64,000 bases of DNA from Bradyrhizobium erythrophlei (GTDB lineage Bacteria; Pseudomonadota; Alphaproteobacteria; Rhizobiales; Xanthobacteraceae): assembly GCF_900129505.1 (NCBI RefSeq), contig NZ_LT670818.1, positions 4,745,001 to 4,809,000 of the forward strand, read 5' to 3'. Under the pieces are notes generated by a model. It saw only the letters and a list, made by a program, of their open reading frames with translations. It did no database searches and was not told the DNA's origin. Position numbers and translations under genes: made by a program. Shown in pieces: positions 1 to 9,706 of the stretch (its first letter is position 1; each line of letters begins with the position of its first letter).

Positions 1-1
1 G

Positions 2-1825
2 ACCGGCGTGGCGCGCTTCCTGTTCGTGCCGATGGCGGAAGCCGTGATGTTCGCGATGATCTGGTCGTTCATCCTGTCGCGCACGCTGGTGCCGACCATG
101 GCGAACTACCTGTTGCAGCCGCACATCCATCATGAAGGCGACCCGCCGCCGACGCGCAACCCGTTCGTGCGATTCCAACGCGGTTTCGAGGCGCGGTTCG
201 AGCGCCTCCGCGGCAGCTATCGCGATCTGCTGTCGATGGCGCTCAGCCATCGCCCGATCTTCGTGACCGGCTTCCTCTGCTTCGTCGCGGTCTCGTTCCT
301 GCTGGTACCCTTCCTCGGCCGCAACTTCTTCCCGTCCGTGGACGCCGGCAATATCCTGATGCACGTCCGCACCCAGGTCGGCACCCGTGTCGAGGAAACC
401 GCCAACCAGCTGGCCGACGTGCAGAAGGCCATCCGCAAGATCATTCCGCCGGAGGAGATCGATACGGTTGCCGATAACATCGGCATGCCGATCAGCGGCA
501 TCAACATGACCTACAACAACACCGGCGTGATCGGTCCGCAGGACGGCGACATCCAGATCAAGCTGAAGGAAGATCATCGGCCGACGGCCGAGCATGTCCA
601 GGCGCTGCGCGAGCAATTGCCACGGCTGTTTCCCGGCATGACCTTCGCGTTCCTGCCGGCCGACATCGTCAGCCAGATCCTGAACTTCGGCGCGCCGGCG
701 CCGATCGATCTGCAGGTCCGCGGCGCCAATGTGAACGCCAACTTCGCCTACGCCAATAAATTACTGAGCCGGATCCGCAAGATTCCCGGCATTGCGGATG
801 CACGCATCCAGCAATCGCCGAGCAATCCGACGTTCAACATCGATGTCGACCGCACCCGCGCGCAATATGTCGGACTGACCGAGCGCGACGTCACCAACAG
901 CCTGGTCGTCAATCTCGCCGGCAGCTCGCAGGTCGCGCCGACCTATTATCTCAATCCGGATAACGGCGTGTCCTATTCGATCGTGATGCAGACGCCGCAG
1001 TACCAGATCGACTCGCTCAGCGCGCTGCAGGCGCTGCCGATCACGGCAACCGGCAATCCGCAGTCACCGATTCTCGGCGGCATCGCCAACGTTTCTCGCA
1101 CGACTTCCAGCGCCGTGGTGTCGCAATACGACATCCAGACACTCGTGCAGATTTACGCCACGCCGCAGGGACGCGATCTCGGGGCGGTCGCCGCCGACGT
1201 CAGGACCGCGATCGACGATACTGCCAAGGATGTGCCGAAGGGCTCATCCGTGGTTCTGCTCGGCCAGGTGCAGACCATGAACAGCGCGTTTTCCGGGCTC
1301 TTGTTTGGACTATTGGCCGCCGCGGTGCTGATCTATTTGCTGATCGTGGTGAATTTCCAGTCATGGTCCGATCCGTTCGTGATCATCACCGCGCTGCCGG
1401 CGGCGCTCGCCGGCATCGTCTGGATGTTGTTCACGACCCAGACCACGCTGTCGGTACCGGCGCTGACCGGCGCGATCATGTGCATGGGCGTCGCTACCGC
1501 CAACAGTGTGCTGGTCATCAGCTTCGCCCGTGAACGCTATGCCGAACTCGGCGATCCCATGGCGGCGGCGCTCGAAGCCGGCTTCGTCCGCTTCCGGCCG
1601 GTTCTCATGACGGCGCTCGCGATGATCATCGGCATGTTGCCGATGGCACTCGGGCTGGGCGAAGGCGGCGAGCAGAACGCACCGCTTGGCCGTGCGGTCA
1701 TCGGCGGTCTGATTTTTGCAACGACTGCCACGCTGATGTTTGTTCCCGTGGTGTTTAGTATGGTACACAAAAAGCAAGGCGCCAAAGCCGCCGCCTCATC
1801 GGAGATTCCGCATGCCGCCCACTGA
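2..1825 (+). CDS. RND efflux transporter permease, C-terminal part (5' end outside window)
   Basis: Inner-membrane pump subunit of the resistance-nodulation-division (HAE1/AcrB-like) family, which exports drugs or hydrophobic compounds using the proton gradient. The reading frame is already open at base 2, so the start lies upstream of the window and about 607 residues of a protein normally just over 1000 residues long are seen. Visible are one transmembrane segment at the extreme N-terminus, another near residues 80-105, a long periplasmic loop to about residue 415, and five transmembrane segments in the last 190 residues, with the typical 'FRPVLMTALAMIIGMLPMA' stretch. The ATG of the adaptor gene overlaps its 3' end by 14 bases, so the two are translationally coupled. 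Substrate unknown. Confidence 0.93.
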   Translation, partial: TGVARFLFVPMAEAVMFAMIWSFILSRTLVPTMANYLLQPHIHHEGDPPPTRNPFVRFQRGFEARFERLRGSYRDLLSMALSHRPIFVTGFLCFVAVSFLLVPFLGRNFFPSVDAGNILMHVRTQVGTRVEETANQLADVQKAIRKIIPPEEIDTVADNIGMPISGINMTYNNTGVIGPQDGDIQIKLKEDHRPTAEHVQALREQLPRLFPGMTFAFLPADIVSQILNFGAPAPIDLQVRGANVNANFAYANKLLSRIRKIPGIADARIQQSPSNPTFNIDVDRTRAQYVGLTERDVTNSLVVNLAGSSQVAPTYYLNPDNGVSYSIVMQTPQYQIDSLSALQALPITATGNPQSPILGGIANVSRTTSSAVVSQYDIQTLVQIYATPQGRDLGAVAADVRTAIDDTAKDVPKGSSVVLLGQVQTMNSAFSGLLFGLLAAAVLIYLLIVVNFQSWSDPFVIITALPAALAGIVWMLFTTQTTLSVPALTGAIMCMGVATANSVLVISFARERYAELGDPMAAALEAGFVRFRPVLMTALAMIIGMLPMALGLGEGGEQNAPLGRAVIGGLIFATTATLMFVPVVFSMVHKKQGAKAAASSEIPHAAH

Positions 1826-3014
1826 ACAGCGCCCCCCGGTTTCGCGCCGGAGATTGGGCATTTTCGGGGTTGTGGCCGGCATCGCCCTCGTCCTCGTCGT
1901 CATCACCGGCATTCGCGCGCGGGAAGATTCCAGCACGAAGTTGAAGGAATGGACCGACAACCAGGCTGTCCCCACGGTTGCCGTTGCGCTGCCGGACGCC
2001 AAGGTCGTCAACCCGACCATCGACCTGCCTGGCCGGCTGGAGGCCTATTACCGCGCGCCAATCTTTGCGCGCGTCAGCGGCTACCTGAAGAGCTGGAGCG
2101 CCGACATCGGCGCAAGGGTCAAGGCGGGCCAGGTGATCGCCGAGATCGAGGCCCCGGACCTCGACCAGCAGCTGTTGCAGGCGCGCGCCGATCTGGCGAG
2201 CCAGGAAGCCAGCGCGAAACTGTCCGAGGCGACGCTGACCCGCCGCAAGACGCTGATCGCCTCGAATTTCGTCTCGATGCAGGAAATCGACGAGCGCTCC
2301 GCTGACCTCTCCAACAAGAAGGCCGCGGTCAATTCCGGCCAGGCCAATGTCGAGCGGCTCGAAGCTCTCGCGGGCTACAAGAAGATCACGGTGCCGTTCG
2401 ACGGCGTCGTCACGGCCCGCGATACCGACGTCGGCGCCCTGATCAATGCGGGTGGCGGAAGCGGCCCCGCGATGTTCGTGGTCTCCGACATCAGCAAGCT
2501 GCGCGTCTATGTCAACGTACCCCAGAACTACGTGCCTTCGATCAAGATCGGCGCCAAGGCAGTGATCACGATGCCGGAATACCCGAGCCGCACCTTCGCC
2601 GCGACGGTAGAAGCTTCATCGCAGTCCGTGGACATCAGTTCGGGCACGACGCGGATGCAGCTGGCACTCGACAACTCCAAGGGTGAGTTGATGCCGGGCG
2701 GCTACGCCAATGTGCGCTTGACCCTGCAGAGCGACACCGTGCCGCTGCACATCCCGGCCAGCGCCCTGATCTTCAACCAGAACGGCCTGCGGGTCGCGAC
2801 CGTCGGCGCGGACGACAAGATCCTGTTCAAGCCGGTGACGATCGCACGCGACCTCGGCCGCGAAATCGAAATCGCGTCGGGCCTTGCGGCCGACGACCGT
2901 ATCATCGTCGCGCCGCCCGACGGCATCGCCGACGGCGATAAGGTCCGTGTTGCCGGTGCCGGCGCCAAGAGCAAGCCCGAGAAGGTTTCGGAGAAACAGG
3001 ACGTCAAGGGGTAG
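1812..3014 (+). CDS. RND efflux periplasmic adaptor (membrane fusion protein)
   Basis: A 400-residue HlyD/AcrA-family adaptor that links the inner-membrane RND pump to an outer-membrane channel. The N-terminus has one hydrophobic anchor (about residues 17-36) and no lipobox was noticed. A lipoyl-like half-domain containing 'SGYLKSWSADIGARVKAGQ' (about residues 90-110) is followed by a coiled-coil hairpin, the second lipoyl half ('VPFDGVVTARD') and beta-barrel domains. The ATG at 1812 is preferred to an upstream in-frame ATG at 1740 because a GGAG lies about 7 bases upstream and the protein then begins just before the membrane anchor. It overlaps the permease gene. No outer-membrane factor gene follows. 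Confidence 0.93.
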   Translation: MPPTEQRPPVSRRRLGIFGVVAGIALVLVVITGIRAREDSSTKLKEWTDNQAVPTVAVALPDAKVVNPTIDLPGRLEAYYRAPIFARVSGYLKSWSADIGARVKAGQVIAEIEAPDLDQQLLQARADLASQEASAKLSEATLTRRKTLIASNFVSMQEIDERSADLSNKKAAVNSGQANVERLEALAGYKKITVPFDGVVTARDTDVGALINAGGGSGPAMFVVSDISKLRVYVNVPQNYVPSIKIGAKAVITMPEYPSRTFAATVEASSQSVDISSGTTRMQLALDNSKGELMPGGYANVRLTLQSDTVPLHIPASALIFNQNGLRVATVGADDKILFKPVTIARDLGREIEIASGLAADDRIIVAPPDGIADGDKVRVAGAGAKSKPEKVSEKQDVKG

Positions 3015-3062
3015 GGGGCAGGGGCACTTGGTATCGGTCCCGCTCCGCTTGCGACGATCGTC

Positions 3063-3176
3063 GCCCGGATGGAGCGAAGCGAAATCCGGGTGCATCCGTG
3101 CGCTTTGAATTGTGGCCCACTCGTCCTTCTGCCCTTGCGGCAATATTCCCGGATTGCGCTTCGCTCCACCCGGGCT
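3063..3176. repeat. Palindromic intergenic repeat ('cccggatggagcgaagcg' type)
   Basis: Left arm at 3063-3090 (gcccggatggagcgaagcga...) is matched in inverted orientation by the right arm at 3148-3176 (...tcgctccacccgggc), with about 57 bases between. It lies between convergent genes and could form a long hairpin. The stop codon of the minus-strand thiolase-like gene falls inside the right arm. Confidence 0.75.
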
Positions 3177-4695
3177 ACGGGTATCGCCACTCCAGCATGC
3201 CATCGTTCGCCGTGACGATGTCGCCCGACGAGCCCACCGGGGTGCGGTCCAGGTTCACCAGATGGGCCAGCGTCGCGCCGTCGCTGGCCGGCACCCGCGC
3301 CAGCGCACGGGCATTGGCTTCCGTCCGCAGCATCACCACGCCGTGCTCGACCTCGTTGTTGCGGCCATAGATCACCGTATAACTCTCGACCGTGCCCTTG
3401 CCGCTGGCTTCGGTGACGAAGTCGGGCACTTGGCCGCGATGCCGGTCGGCTTCGGCCTGCACGCTGCTGTCCTGCGCCAGCGGCGCTGCAGAGGCCTGCC
3501 GCGACAGCACGAGGCCATGATGTTTGGTGACAAAACCGCCTTGGCCGTAGAGCAGGCCGAGCTTGGCGCCGCCGCGAAGCGTGCGGACCATCGCGCACGC
3601 CGCATGCGTCATGTAGGTGTTGAGCGGCGCGCCGAAGAACGTCAGCCCGCCGGTCACCGTCGGCTGCACGTCTGTGCCGAGCCCCAATGTCCGCCGTGCC
3701 ATCTTGGGTACGCAGGGAAAGCAGCTGTAGAGCTCGATGGCGTCGAACGCGCGGCCGTCGCCGCCGACGAGATCCATCACCGCTTTTAGTACCGCATTCT
3801 GGGGGTGGCTCTGGAAAAACTGATCGCGGATCAGATAGTCGCGCGGCTCTTCCGCCGATGCGCCGCCCCAGACGTGAATTAGCCGATCCTCGGCGATATC
3901 AGCCGCGCGCGCTTTCGCGAGGCTGGTCATCAGGAGCGCGGCGCCCATATTGACGGTCGGATTGGCCACCTGGAGTTTTGTATAAGGCCACGCGATCAGG
4001 CGGTTGTCCGCCGTTGGCGTTGTGATCTCTTCAGGCGTGAAACGGTGCTTCAGCCAGGCATTGGGATTTTGCGCGGCGACTTCCGAATAGCGCGACCATA
4101 ATTCGCCGGATTCCACCATCGCCTCGCGCGGGGTCTGGCCCCAATGCGCCGAGCTGGCGGCTTCGTAAAACGGATAGACCGTTACCGGCCTGAACACGCC
4201 GAGTTTGACCGCCGTCGGTTTCTGGAACGCCGCGCCGCGCTTCGGCTCCGGCACGTCGTGCGCGAACGGCGTCCACGGCAGTTCGACGCCGGCGCGTTCA
4301 GCCTTGGTGGCGGTCGATTGCGCCTCCGCGCCGCACACCGCGGCGACGCTGCACTCGCCGCGCGCGATGCGCTGGGCGGCTTCGTGCAGATAGCGGATCG
4401 GGCTCTCGCCGCCGACAGGGCCGTAATAGGCGTGCTCGGGTTTGATGCCGAGACGCTCGGAGAGCGCAATTTCCGGATCGCGGTAGCGCCAGCTCAGGAA
4501 ATTGACGATGTCGAGCGAGGCGATCTCGCCCAGCAGCTTGGCGCCGCTGTCCGCTTCGGCGCGCCGCAGCGCCTGTTCCAGCAAGATGAGGGGCTCGAGG
4601 CCTTCGGTGATGTCACTGGGCCGATCGACGATTTCTCCGATGCCGACGATGACGGGGATGCGGTCGTCGGCAACGGGGGAGGTTGGCTTTTTCAT
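3175..4695 (-). CDS. Thiolase-like protein (TLP1 / SCP-x type acetyl-CoA acetyltransferase family)
   Basis: A 506-residue thiolase-fold protein. The N-terminal 'IPVIVGIGEIVDRP', the stretch 'ECSVAAVCGAEAQST' and the late 'ELYSCFPCVPKMARRTLG' are typical of SCP2-thiolase-like proteins. The last roughly 90 residues ('ESYTVIYGRNNEVEHGVV') resemble the extra C-terminal domain of thiolase-like protein type 1, which explains a length above the usual 380-400. Canonical thiolase cysteine chemistry cannot be confirmed by eye, so the reaction (thiolytic cleavage, condensation or retro-aldol) is open. It stands alone on the minus strand, with intergenic repeats on both sides, and its stop is inside one of them. 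Confidence 0.85.
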   Translation of the reverse strand: MKKPTSPVADDRIPVIVGIGEIVDRPSDITEGLEPLILLEQALRRAEADSGAKLLGEIASLDIVNFLSWRYRDPEIALSERLGIKPEHAYYGPVGGESPIRYLHEAAQRIARGECSVAAVCGAEAQSTATKAERAGVELPWTPFAHDVPEPKRGAAFQKPTAVKLGVFRPVTVYPFYEAASSAHWGQTPREAMVESGELWSRYSEVAAQNPNAWLKHRFTPEEITTPTADNRLIAWPYTKLQVANPTVNMGAALLMTSLAKARAADIAEDRLIHVWGGASAEEPRDYLIRDQFFQSHPQNAVLKAVMDLVGGDGRAFDAIELYSCFPCVPKMARRTLGLGTDVQPTVTGGLTFFGAPLNTYMTHAACAMVRTLRGGAKLGLLYGQGGFVTKHHGLVLSRQASAAPLAQDSSVQAEADRHRGQVPDFVTEASGKGTVESYTVIYGRNNEVEHGVVMLRTEANARALARVPASDGATLAHLVNLDRTPVGSSGDIVTANDGMLEWRYP

Positions 4696-4741
4696 TCGTT
4701 TTTGTTTTCACTTTCCAAGCATGGCAAAAGACGGTTTTCCT

Positions 4742-4827
4742 CGTCATTGCGAGCGAAGCGAAGCAATCCATCTTGCGGCGGAGCGAGGCGTGGATTGCTT
4801 CGTCGCTTGCGCTCCTCGCAATGACGG
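4742..4827. repeat. Palindromic intergenic repeat ('cgtcattgcgagcgaagcg' type)
   Basis: Arms 4742-4770 (cgtcattgcgagcgaagcga...) and about 4791-4827 (tggattgcttcg...ctcgcaatgacgg) form a long inverted repeat between two minus-strand genes. The same left arm recurs at 48069, where it is interrupted by an IS110-type element, so this copy shows what the uninterrupted arm looks like. Confidence 0.85.
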
Positions 4828-4840
4828 CTGTGGTTTTGCG

Positions 4841-5974
4841 TCACTCCGCCATCAGCGCGTTCATGTGCTCGACCGCCTCGACGAAATCCTCCTTGAATTC
4901 CTGCACCACGGCGCCTGCGGATTTGACGCTGTCGATCAGGCCGACCCCTTGTCCGACAAAATAGCTGACGAGGTCGCGCGCTTGCGCGTTGCCGGCGGCC
5001 GCGGCGCGATCGATCGAGTTGAAGGCGTCGCGGCTGAGGATGCTCTGCAACGGCATCGGCAGCGCGCCGGGGCTATCGGGCCCGTGGTCCCAGGCGTCGG
5101 TCCAGACCGAACGCAGCTGCCGCGCGGGCTTGCCGGTGCGGCCCCTGGAGCGGACAGCGTCGCGCGAGGAGGCCGTGATCATCTTCTCGCGGAAGATTTC
5201 TGAGGTCTCGGATTCGACGGTGGCGAGCCACACCGAGCCGGTCCAGACGCCGGCCGCGCCCATCGCCATGCACGCAGCCATCTGGCGCCCGGTCATGATG
5301 CCGCCCGCCGCCAGCACCGGCACGTCGCGAATATTCTTGATCGCCTTGATCACTTCGGGCACCAGCACCATGGTGGAAACCTCGCCGCAATGGCCGCCGG
5401 CCTCGGTGCCCTGTACCACCAGGATATCGACCCCGGCCGCGACCTGGCGCAGCGCGTGCTCCTTGGCGCCGACCAGTGCTGCCACCGGCACGCCGTGCTT
5501 CTTGCCCATGTCGATCATCGCCTTCGGCGGCACGCCGAGCGCATTCGCAATCAGCCGGATCGGGTGGCGAAACGAGGCATCGAGCACTTCCAGCGCGCAT
5601 TGCGCATCGAATGGCTGCGGCTGATTCTTGGGGACGTCGGTCGTCGTCAGTTCGATACCGTATTTCTTCAGCAGGTTGCGGGTGAAGTCGCGATGTTCGT
5701 TGGAAATCCGCGCCTCCAGGCTCTTCCAGGTGACGTTCTTTTCGCCGGCGGTCGAAATGTTCTCGGGGATCAGCACATCGAGCCCGTAAGGCTTGCCGTC
5801 GACGTGGTCGTCGATCCATTTCAGTTCCTGCTCGATGGTTTCGGGCGTGTGTACCGTCGCGCCAAGCACGCCGAAGCCGCCGGCACGGCTGACGGCGGCA
5901 ACCACGTCGCGGCAATGGCTGAAGGCGAGCAGCGGAAATTCTATTCCCAGCATGTCGCAGATCGGCGATTTCAT
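4841..5974 (-). CDS. Nitronate monooxygenase family flavoenzyme
   Basis: A 377-residue FMN-dependent TIM-barrel protein of the nitronate monooxygenase (2-nitropropane dioxygenase) family, which oxidises alkyl nitronates; some relatives act on other substrates. Family features are 'FPLLAFSHCRDVVAAVSRAG' at the N-terminus, 'VVQGTEAGGHCGEV' and 'VPVLAAGGIMTGRQMAACMA', which build the FMN phosphate site. A GTG at 5986 is possible but overlaps the best ribosome site (GGGGAG), so the ATG at 5974, 11 bases from it, is chosen. It is preceded by an SCP2-like thiolase gene on the same strand downstream and an unrelated monooxygenase divergently. Confidence 0.88.
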   Translation of the reverse strand: MKSPICDMLGIEFPLLAFSHCRDVVAAVSRAGGFGVLGATVHTPETIEQELKWIDDHVDGKPYGLDVLIPENISTAGEKNVTWKSLEARISNEHRDFTRNLLKKYGIELTTTDVPKNQPQPFDAQCALEVLDASFRHPIRLIANALGVPPKAMIDMGKKHGVPVAALVGAKEHALRQVAAGVDILVVQGTEAGGHCGEVSTMVLVPEVIKAIKNIRDVPVLAAGGIMTGRQMAACMAMGAAGVWTGSVWLATVESETSEIFREKMITASSRDAVRSRGRTGKPARQLRSVWTDAWDHGPDSPGALPMPLQSILSRDAFNSIDRAAAAGNAQARDLVSYFVGQGVGLIDSVKSAGAVVQEFKEDFVEAVEHMNALMAE

Positions 5975-6260
5975 GGCTGTGGTCACTCCCCGCTGGCCGC
6001 CTTTTCGGCGCGGCTTGTTGTTGGTTTAAATGACAAAGTTCTCCGGCGACGCTAGCCGATCGCGGGCATCGAAGCCAATCCGGTTTGCCCGGCCAAATCT
6101 TGCGTGCAGACGCCACGAAATGGGCCGCGCCCAGTGCCGCTTATGGTGCATTCCGTGCGGCAAAATATGCGGTGGCGACCTGCGGTTTTTGTCTCTTGCG
6201 CTTTCGCCCTGCCGGTAGAATGCTGGCCGGCAAGAGCAGAAAAATACTTGGGGAGTTCGA

Positions 6261-7931
6261 ATGTCAGCGGTGCATCCCGTTTCCGGCAACTGCCACGCGG
6301 CAAGCGCCGGGGCTTACGATGTCGTCGTGGTCGGCGCAGGCTTTGCCGGCATGTACATGCTGCACCGGCTGCGCGGGCAGGGGGGATCGGTCAGGGTCTA
6401 CGAGCAGGGCGGCGACGTCGGCGGCACCTGGTACTGGAACCGCTATCCCGGCGCGCGCTGCGACGTCGAGAGCATGCAATATTCCTATTCGTTCTCGGAG
6501 GAACTGCAGCAGGAATGGAACTGGAGCGAGCGCTACGCGCCGCAGCCCGAGATCCTGAAATACGCCAACCACGTCGCCGACCGGTTTGATCTGCGCTCCG
6601 ATATTCAGCTCAATACCCGCGTCGATCGCGCAGTCTTCGATGAGGCGACCCGCCTGTGGTCGGTGACGACCTCCGACGGCAAGAACGTAACGGCAAAATA
6701 CGTCGTGCTCGCTACCGGCTGCCTGTCGAATGCGCGGATGCCCGACATCAAAGGCTTGCCGGATTTCAAGGGCAAGGTCTATCACACCGGCCGCTGGCCG
6801 CACGAGCCGGTGGATTTCACGGGCCTGCGCGTCGGCGTGATCGGCACCGGCTCGTCGGGGATCCAGTCGGTGCCGATCATCGCCGAGCAGGCCAGCCAGC
6901 TTACGGTGTTTCAGCGCACCCCGAATTTTTCCATTCCGGCCCGCAATGCTCTGTTGACGGCGGAGGAGCGCGAGGCGTATCGCGCAAAATATCCGGAAAT
7001 CCGCCGCTTCGCGCGCGAGGAGGCGCGGAACGGAATCTATACCGAGATGCCCGACCGCGGAGCGCTGGACGACGGCGACAACGTACGGCGTTCGAAATAC
7101 CAGGCACGCTGGGAGCGCGGCGGCCTCACCTTCATGTCGGTCTACAACAATCTGGGAGTGGACAAGGCGGCCAACGATACCGCCGCCGATTTCGTCCGCG
7201 ACAAGATCGCGGAAATCGTCAGGGATCCCGAGACCGCAAAACGGCTGCAGCCCAATAACCATCCGATCGGCTCGAAGCGCATCTGCATCGACACCGACTA
7301 TTTTGCCACCTTCAATCGCCCGAATGTCGCCCTGGTCGACATCAGGACCAATCCGATCGAGGAAATCACAGCGAATGCCGTGCGCACCAAGGCGGGGGAT
7401 TACGAGGTCGACGCACTGGTGCTAGCAACCGGCTTCGATGCCATGACGGGTTCGGTGGCAAAGATCGATATCCGCGGCCGCGACGGGCAGACGCTGAACC
7501 AGAAATGGGCCGAGGGACCCAAAACCTATCTCGGCCTGATGAGCGCGGGCTTTCCCAATCTGTTCATCATCACCGGCCCCGGCAGCCCGTCGGTGCTCTC
7601 CAACATGATCGTCTCGATCGAGCAGCATGTCGACTGGATCACCGGCTGCATCGTCTACATGCGCGCGCACGGCCTCGATACCATGGAGGCAAAGCCGAAC
7701 GCCGAAGACAAGTGGGTGGCGCACGTCAACGAGGTCGCGCAGACCACGCTCTATCCGCAGGCCAACTCCTGGTACATGGGCGCCAACATTCCGGGCAAGC
7801 CGCAGATCTTCATGCCCTATATCGGCGGCGTCGGGGTCTATCGCCAGATCTGCAACGACGTCGCGTCCAAGGGCTATGAGGGGTTTGCGATGACGGCGGC
7901 GGAGCCGGCTCAGCAATGCGCGGCGTCGTGA
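6261..7931 (+). CDS. Flavin-containing monooxygenase, Baeyer-Villiger type
   Basis: A 556-residue FAD- and NADPH-binding enzyme that would insert oxygen next to a carbonyl (ketone to ester or lactone). The FAD Rossmann motif GAGFAG is at residues 25-30 and the NADPH motif GTGSSG at 195-200. Between them lies the exact Baeyer-Villiger fingerprint FxGxxxHTxxWP at residues 169-180 (FKGKVYHTGRWP). Length matches cyclohexanone- or steroid-type Baeyer-Villiger monooxygenases. The ATG at 6261 follows a GGGGAG-like site. Substrate cannot be deduced; the surrounding acyl-CoA genes suggest an alicyclic, steroid or terpenoid ketone. Confidence 0.92.
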   Translation: MSAVHPVSGNCHAASAGAYDVVVVGAGFAGMYMLHRLRGQGGSVRVYEQGGDVGGTWYWNRYPGARCDVESMQYSYSFSEELQQEWNWSERYAPQPEILKYANHVADRFDLRSDIQLNTRVDRAVFDEATRLWSVTTSDGKNVTAKYVVLATGCLSNARMPDIKGLPDFKGKVYHTGRWPHEPVDFTGLRVGVIGTGSSGIQSVPIIAEQASQLTVFQRTPNFSIPARNALLTAEEREAYRAKYPEIRRFAREEARNGIYTEMPDRGALDDGDNVRRSKYQARWERGGLTFMSVYNNLGVDKAANDTAADFVRDKIAEIVRDPETAKRLQPNNHPIGSKRICIDTDYFATFNRPNVALVDIRTNPIEEITANAVRTKAGDYEVDALVLATGFDAMTGSVAKIDIRGRDGQTLNQKWAEGPKTYLGLMSAGFPNLFIITGPGSPSVLSNMIVSIEQHVDWITGCIVYMRAHGLDTMEAKPNAEDKWVAHVNEVAQTTLYPQANSWYMGANIPGKPQIFMPYIGGVGVYRQICNDVASKGYEGFAMTAAEPAQQCAAS

Positions 7932-7968
7932 TCCGGAGATTTTGAGCGTCAGCGGCACTGCCAAATCT

Positions 7969-8057
7969 CGTCACGTCCGGGGCTTGTCCGGGGCATCCAC
8001 GTATTTACATGCAAGTGCATCAAGACGCGGATGACCGGGACAAGCCCGGCCATGACG
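7969..8057. repeat. Palindromic intergenic repeat ('cgtcacgtccggggcttgtcc' type)
   Basis: Arms about 7969-8003 (cgtcacgtccggggcttgtc...) and 8028-8057 (...gggacaagcccggccatgacgg) are inverted copies. In-frame ATGs of the following gene fall in the right arm, which argues that they are not the real start. A relative lies at 37893-37972. Confidence 0.75.
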
Positions 8058-8081
8058 GCAACAAAGCCAGGAGCCAAAGAC

Positions 8082-8966
8082 GTGACCGACTCATCCCCTT
8101 ACGTGCCGCCGAAAGTCTGGACCTGGAACAAGCAAAACGGCGGCCAGTTTGCCAGCATCAACCGCCCGATCGCGGGGCCCACGCATGACAAGGAGCTTCC
8201 GGTCGGCCGCCATCCGCTGCAGTTATATTCGCTGGCGACGCCGAACGGCACCAAGGTCACGGTGATGCTGGAAGAGCTGCTGGCCGCGGGCTTTAGCGGC
8301 GCCGAGTACGACGCCTGGTTGATCAAGATCGACGGCAATCAGTTCGGCAGCGGCTTTGTCGCGGTCAATCCGAACTCCAAGATCCCGGCGCTGATGGACC
8401 GCAGCGGGCCGACGCCGATCAGGGTGTTCGAGTCCGGCGCCATCCTGCTGCATCTTGCCGAAAAGTTCGGGGCCTTCCTGCCATCAGGTGGTCAGGAGCG
8501 CGCCGAATGCCTGTCGTGGCTGTTCTGGCAGATGGGCAGCGCGCCCTATCTCGGCGGCGGGTTCGGGCATTTCTACGCCTACGCGCCGACCAAGATCGAA
8601 TACGCCATCGACCGCTTCGCGATGGAGGTGAAGCGTCAGCTTGACGTGCTCGACCGTCGGCTTGCCGATAACGAGTATCTCTCGGGCGGCGGCTATTCGA
8701 TCGCAGACATCGCGGTGTGGCCCTGGTACGGCGGTTTGGCCAAGGGACTGCTCTATGGCGGGGGCGAGTTCCTGAATGTGCAGGAATACAAGAACGTGCA
8801 GCGCTGGACCGACGCCATCGCCAGGCGGCCGGCGGTACAGCGCGGGCGCATGGTCAACCGCACCTGGGGCGAACCCGCCAGCCAGCTGCACGAGCGCCAT
8901 GACGCCAGCGATTTCGACACCGGGACGCAGGACAAGATCGGAGAGCCGGCCGGAGCCGCGAGCTGA
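8082..8966 (+). CDS. yghU: Glutathione S-transferase, YghU-type disulfide-bond oxidoreductase
   Basis: A 294-residue cytosolic glutathione transferase homologue closely matching Escherichia coli YghU across its length: 'PPKVWTWNKQNGGQFASINR', 'PVGRHPLQLYSLATPNGTKV', 'VNPNSKIPAL', 'RVFESGAILLHLAEKFG', and a C-terminus with 'VNRTWG' and 'LHERHDASDF'. YghU reduces disulfides using glutathione and has little classical transferase activity; this is inferred here from similarity. The GTG at 8082 is chosen because AGGAG lies 8 bases upstream and the protein then begins like YghU. Upstream ATGs (8031, 8052) lie in an intergenic repeat. Confidence 0.92.
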   Translation: MTDSSPYVPPKVWTWNKQNGGQFASINRPIAGPTHDKELPVGRHPLQLYSLATPNGTKVTVMLEELLAAGFSGAEYDAWLIKIDGNQFGSGFVAVNPNSKIPALMDRSGPTPIRVFESGAILLHLAEKFGAFLPSGGQERAECLSWLFWQMGSAPYLGGGFGHFYAYAPTKIEYAIDRFAMEVKRQLDVLDRRLADNEYLSGGGYSIADIAVWPWYGGLAKGLLYGGGEFLNVQEYKNVQRWTDAIARRPAVQRGRMVNRTWGEPASQLHERHDASDFDTGTQDKIGEPAGAAS

Positions 8967-9004
8967 TCCGGCCCGACCAAGTACTGCAGGGCGGATTGGC
9001 AAAC

Positions 9005-9631
9005 TCAGCCGAAGCTATGCCCCGGATGCCCCTTGGCCGCCGGGAACACCATGCTGTCGTCGGTCCGGCAGTAGCGGTCGGCGAACATGCGGCCCACCGG
9101 ATGGTAGCGCTCCATGTTCACGCGCATGGTTTTATCATCCCATAGTTCGTCGCGAATGTGGAAATGGATGCCTTCGCCCATGATGAGCTGGCGGTCGCCG
9201 TTCACATCGATGGTTTTCCAGGTCTTGCATTCCATCGCCCAGGGCGCGTTGGCCAATCGCGGCACGGCGATTTTGGTCGAGGGGGCCAGCCTTAGCCCGA
9301 GATAGCCGGGCTCGCCGATCTCGGGCGGGAAGTCGCCGCTGGAATCGTGCATCGCGCGCGCCAGCGGCTCATCGGCGAGGTTGACCACGAACTCCCCTGT
9401 TCGCTGGATGTTGACGACAGTGTCCTTGGGCAGGCCGTCCGGTCCCAGATTGGCGGCGAACATGCAGAGCGGCGGACTCTCGCAGAACACGTTGAAGAAG
9501 CTGAACGGCGCGGCATTGACCACGCCCGTGGGTCCGATTGTCGTCACCCAGGCGATCGGCCGCGGCAGGACGAACCCTGTCAGCACCTTGTAGCGCTCGC
9601 GGGGGTTTAGGTCGGCGGCGGCATATTCCAT
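9005..9631 (-). CDS. Flavin reductase family protein (DIM6/NTAB type)
   Basis: A 208-residue FMN-binding split-barrel protein. Typical stretches are 'GFVLPRPIAWVTTIG', 'NAAPFSFFNVFCESPPL' and 'NIQRTGEFVVNLADEPLA', which bind FMN and the flavin phosphate. Members either supply reduced flavin to a partner monooxygenase or reduce other substrates. The ATG at 9631 has AGGGA six bases upstream, while the alternative ATG at 9637 directly abuts that site. No two-component monooxygenase lies beside it, so the partner is unknown. Minus strand, next to an acyl-CoA dehydrogenase of the same orientation. Confidence 0.88.
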   Translation of the reverse strand: MEYAAADLNPRERYKVLTGFVLPRPIAWVTTIGPTGVVNAAPFSFFNVFCESPPLCMFAANLGPDGLPKDTVVNIQRTGEFVVNLADEPLARAMHDSSGDFPPEIGEPGYLGLRLAPSTKIAVPRLANAPWAMECKTWKTIDVNGDRQLIMGEGIHFHIRDELWDDKTMRVNMERYHPVGRMFADRYCRTDDSMVFPAAKGHPGHSFG

Positions 9632-9706
9632 TTGCATTCCCTGTCGGGCCAGGATTTTTCATTCAGCCGATCCTCTCCCCGCGAGCGGGAAGAGGGCGAA
9701 GACTGG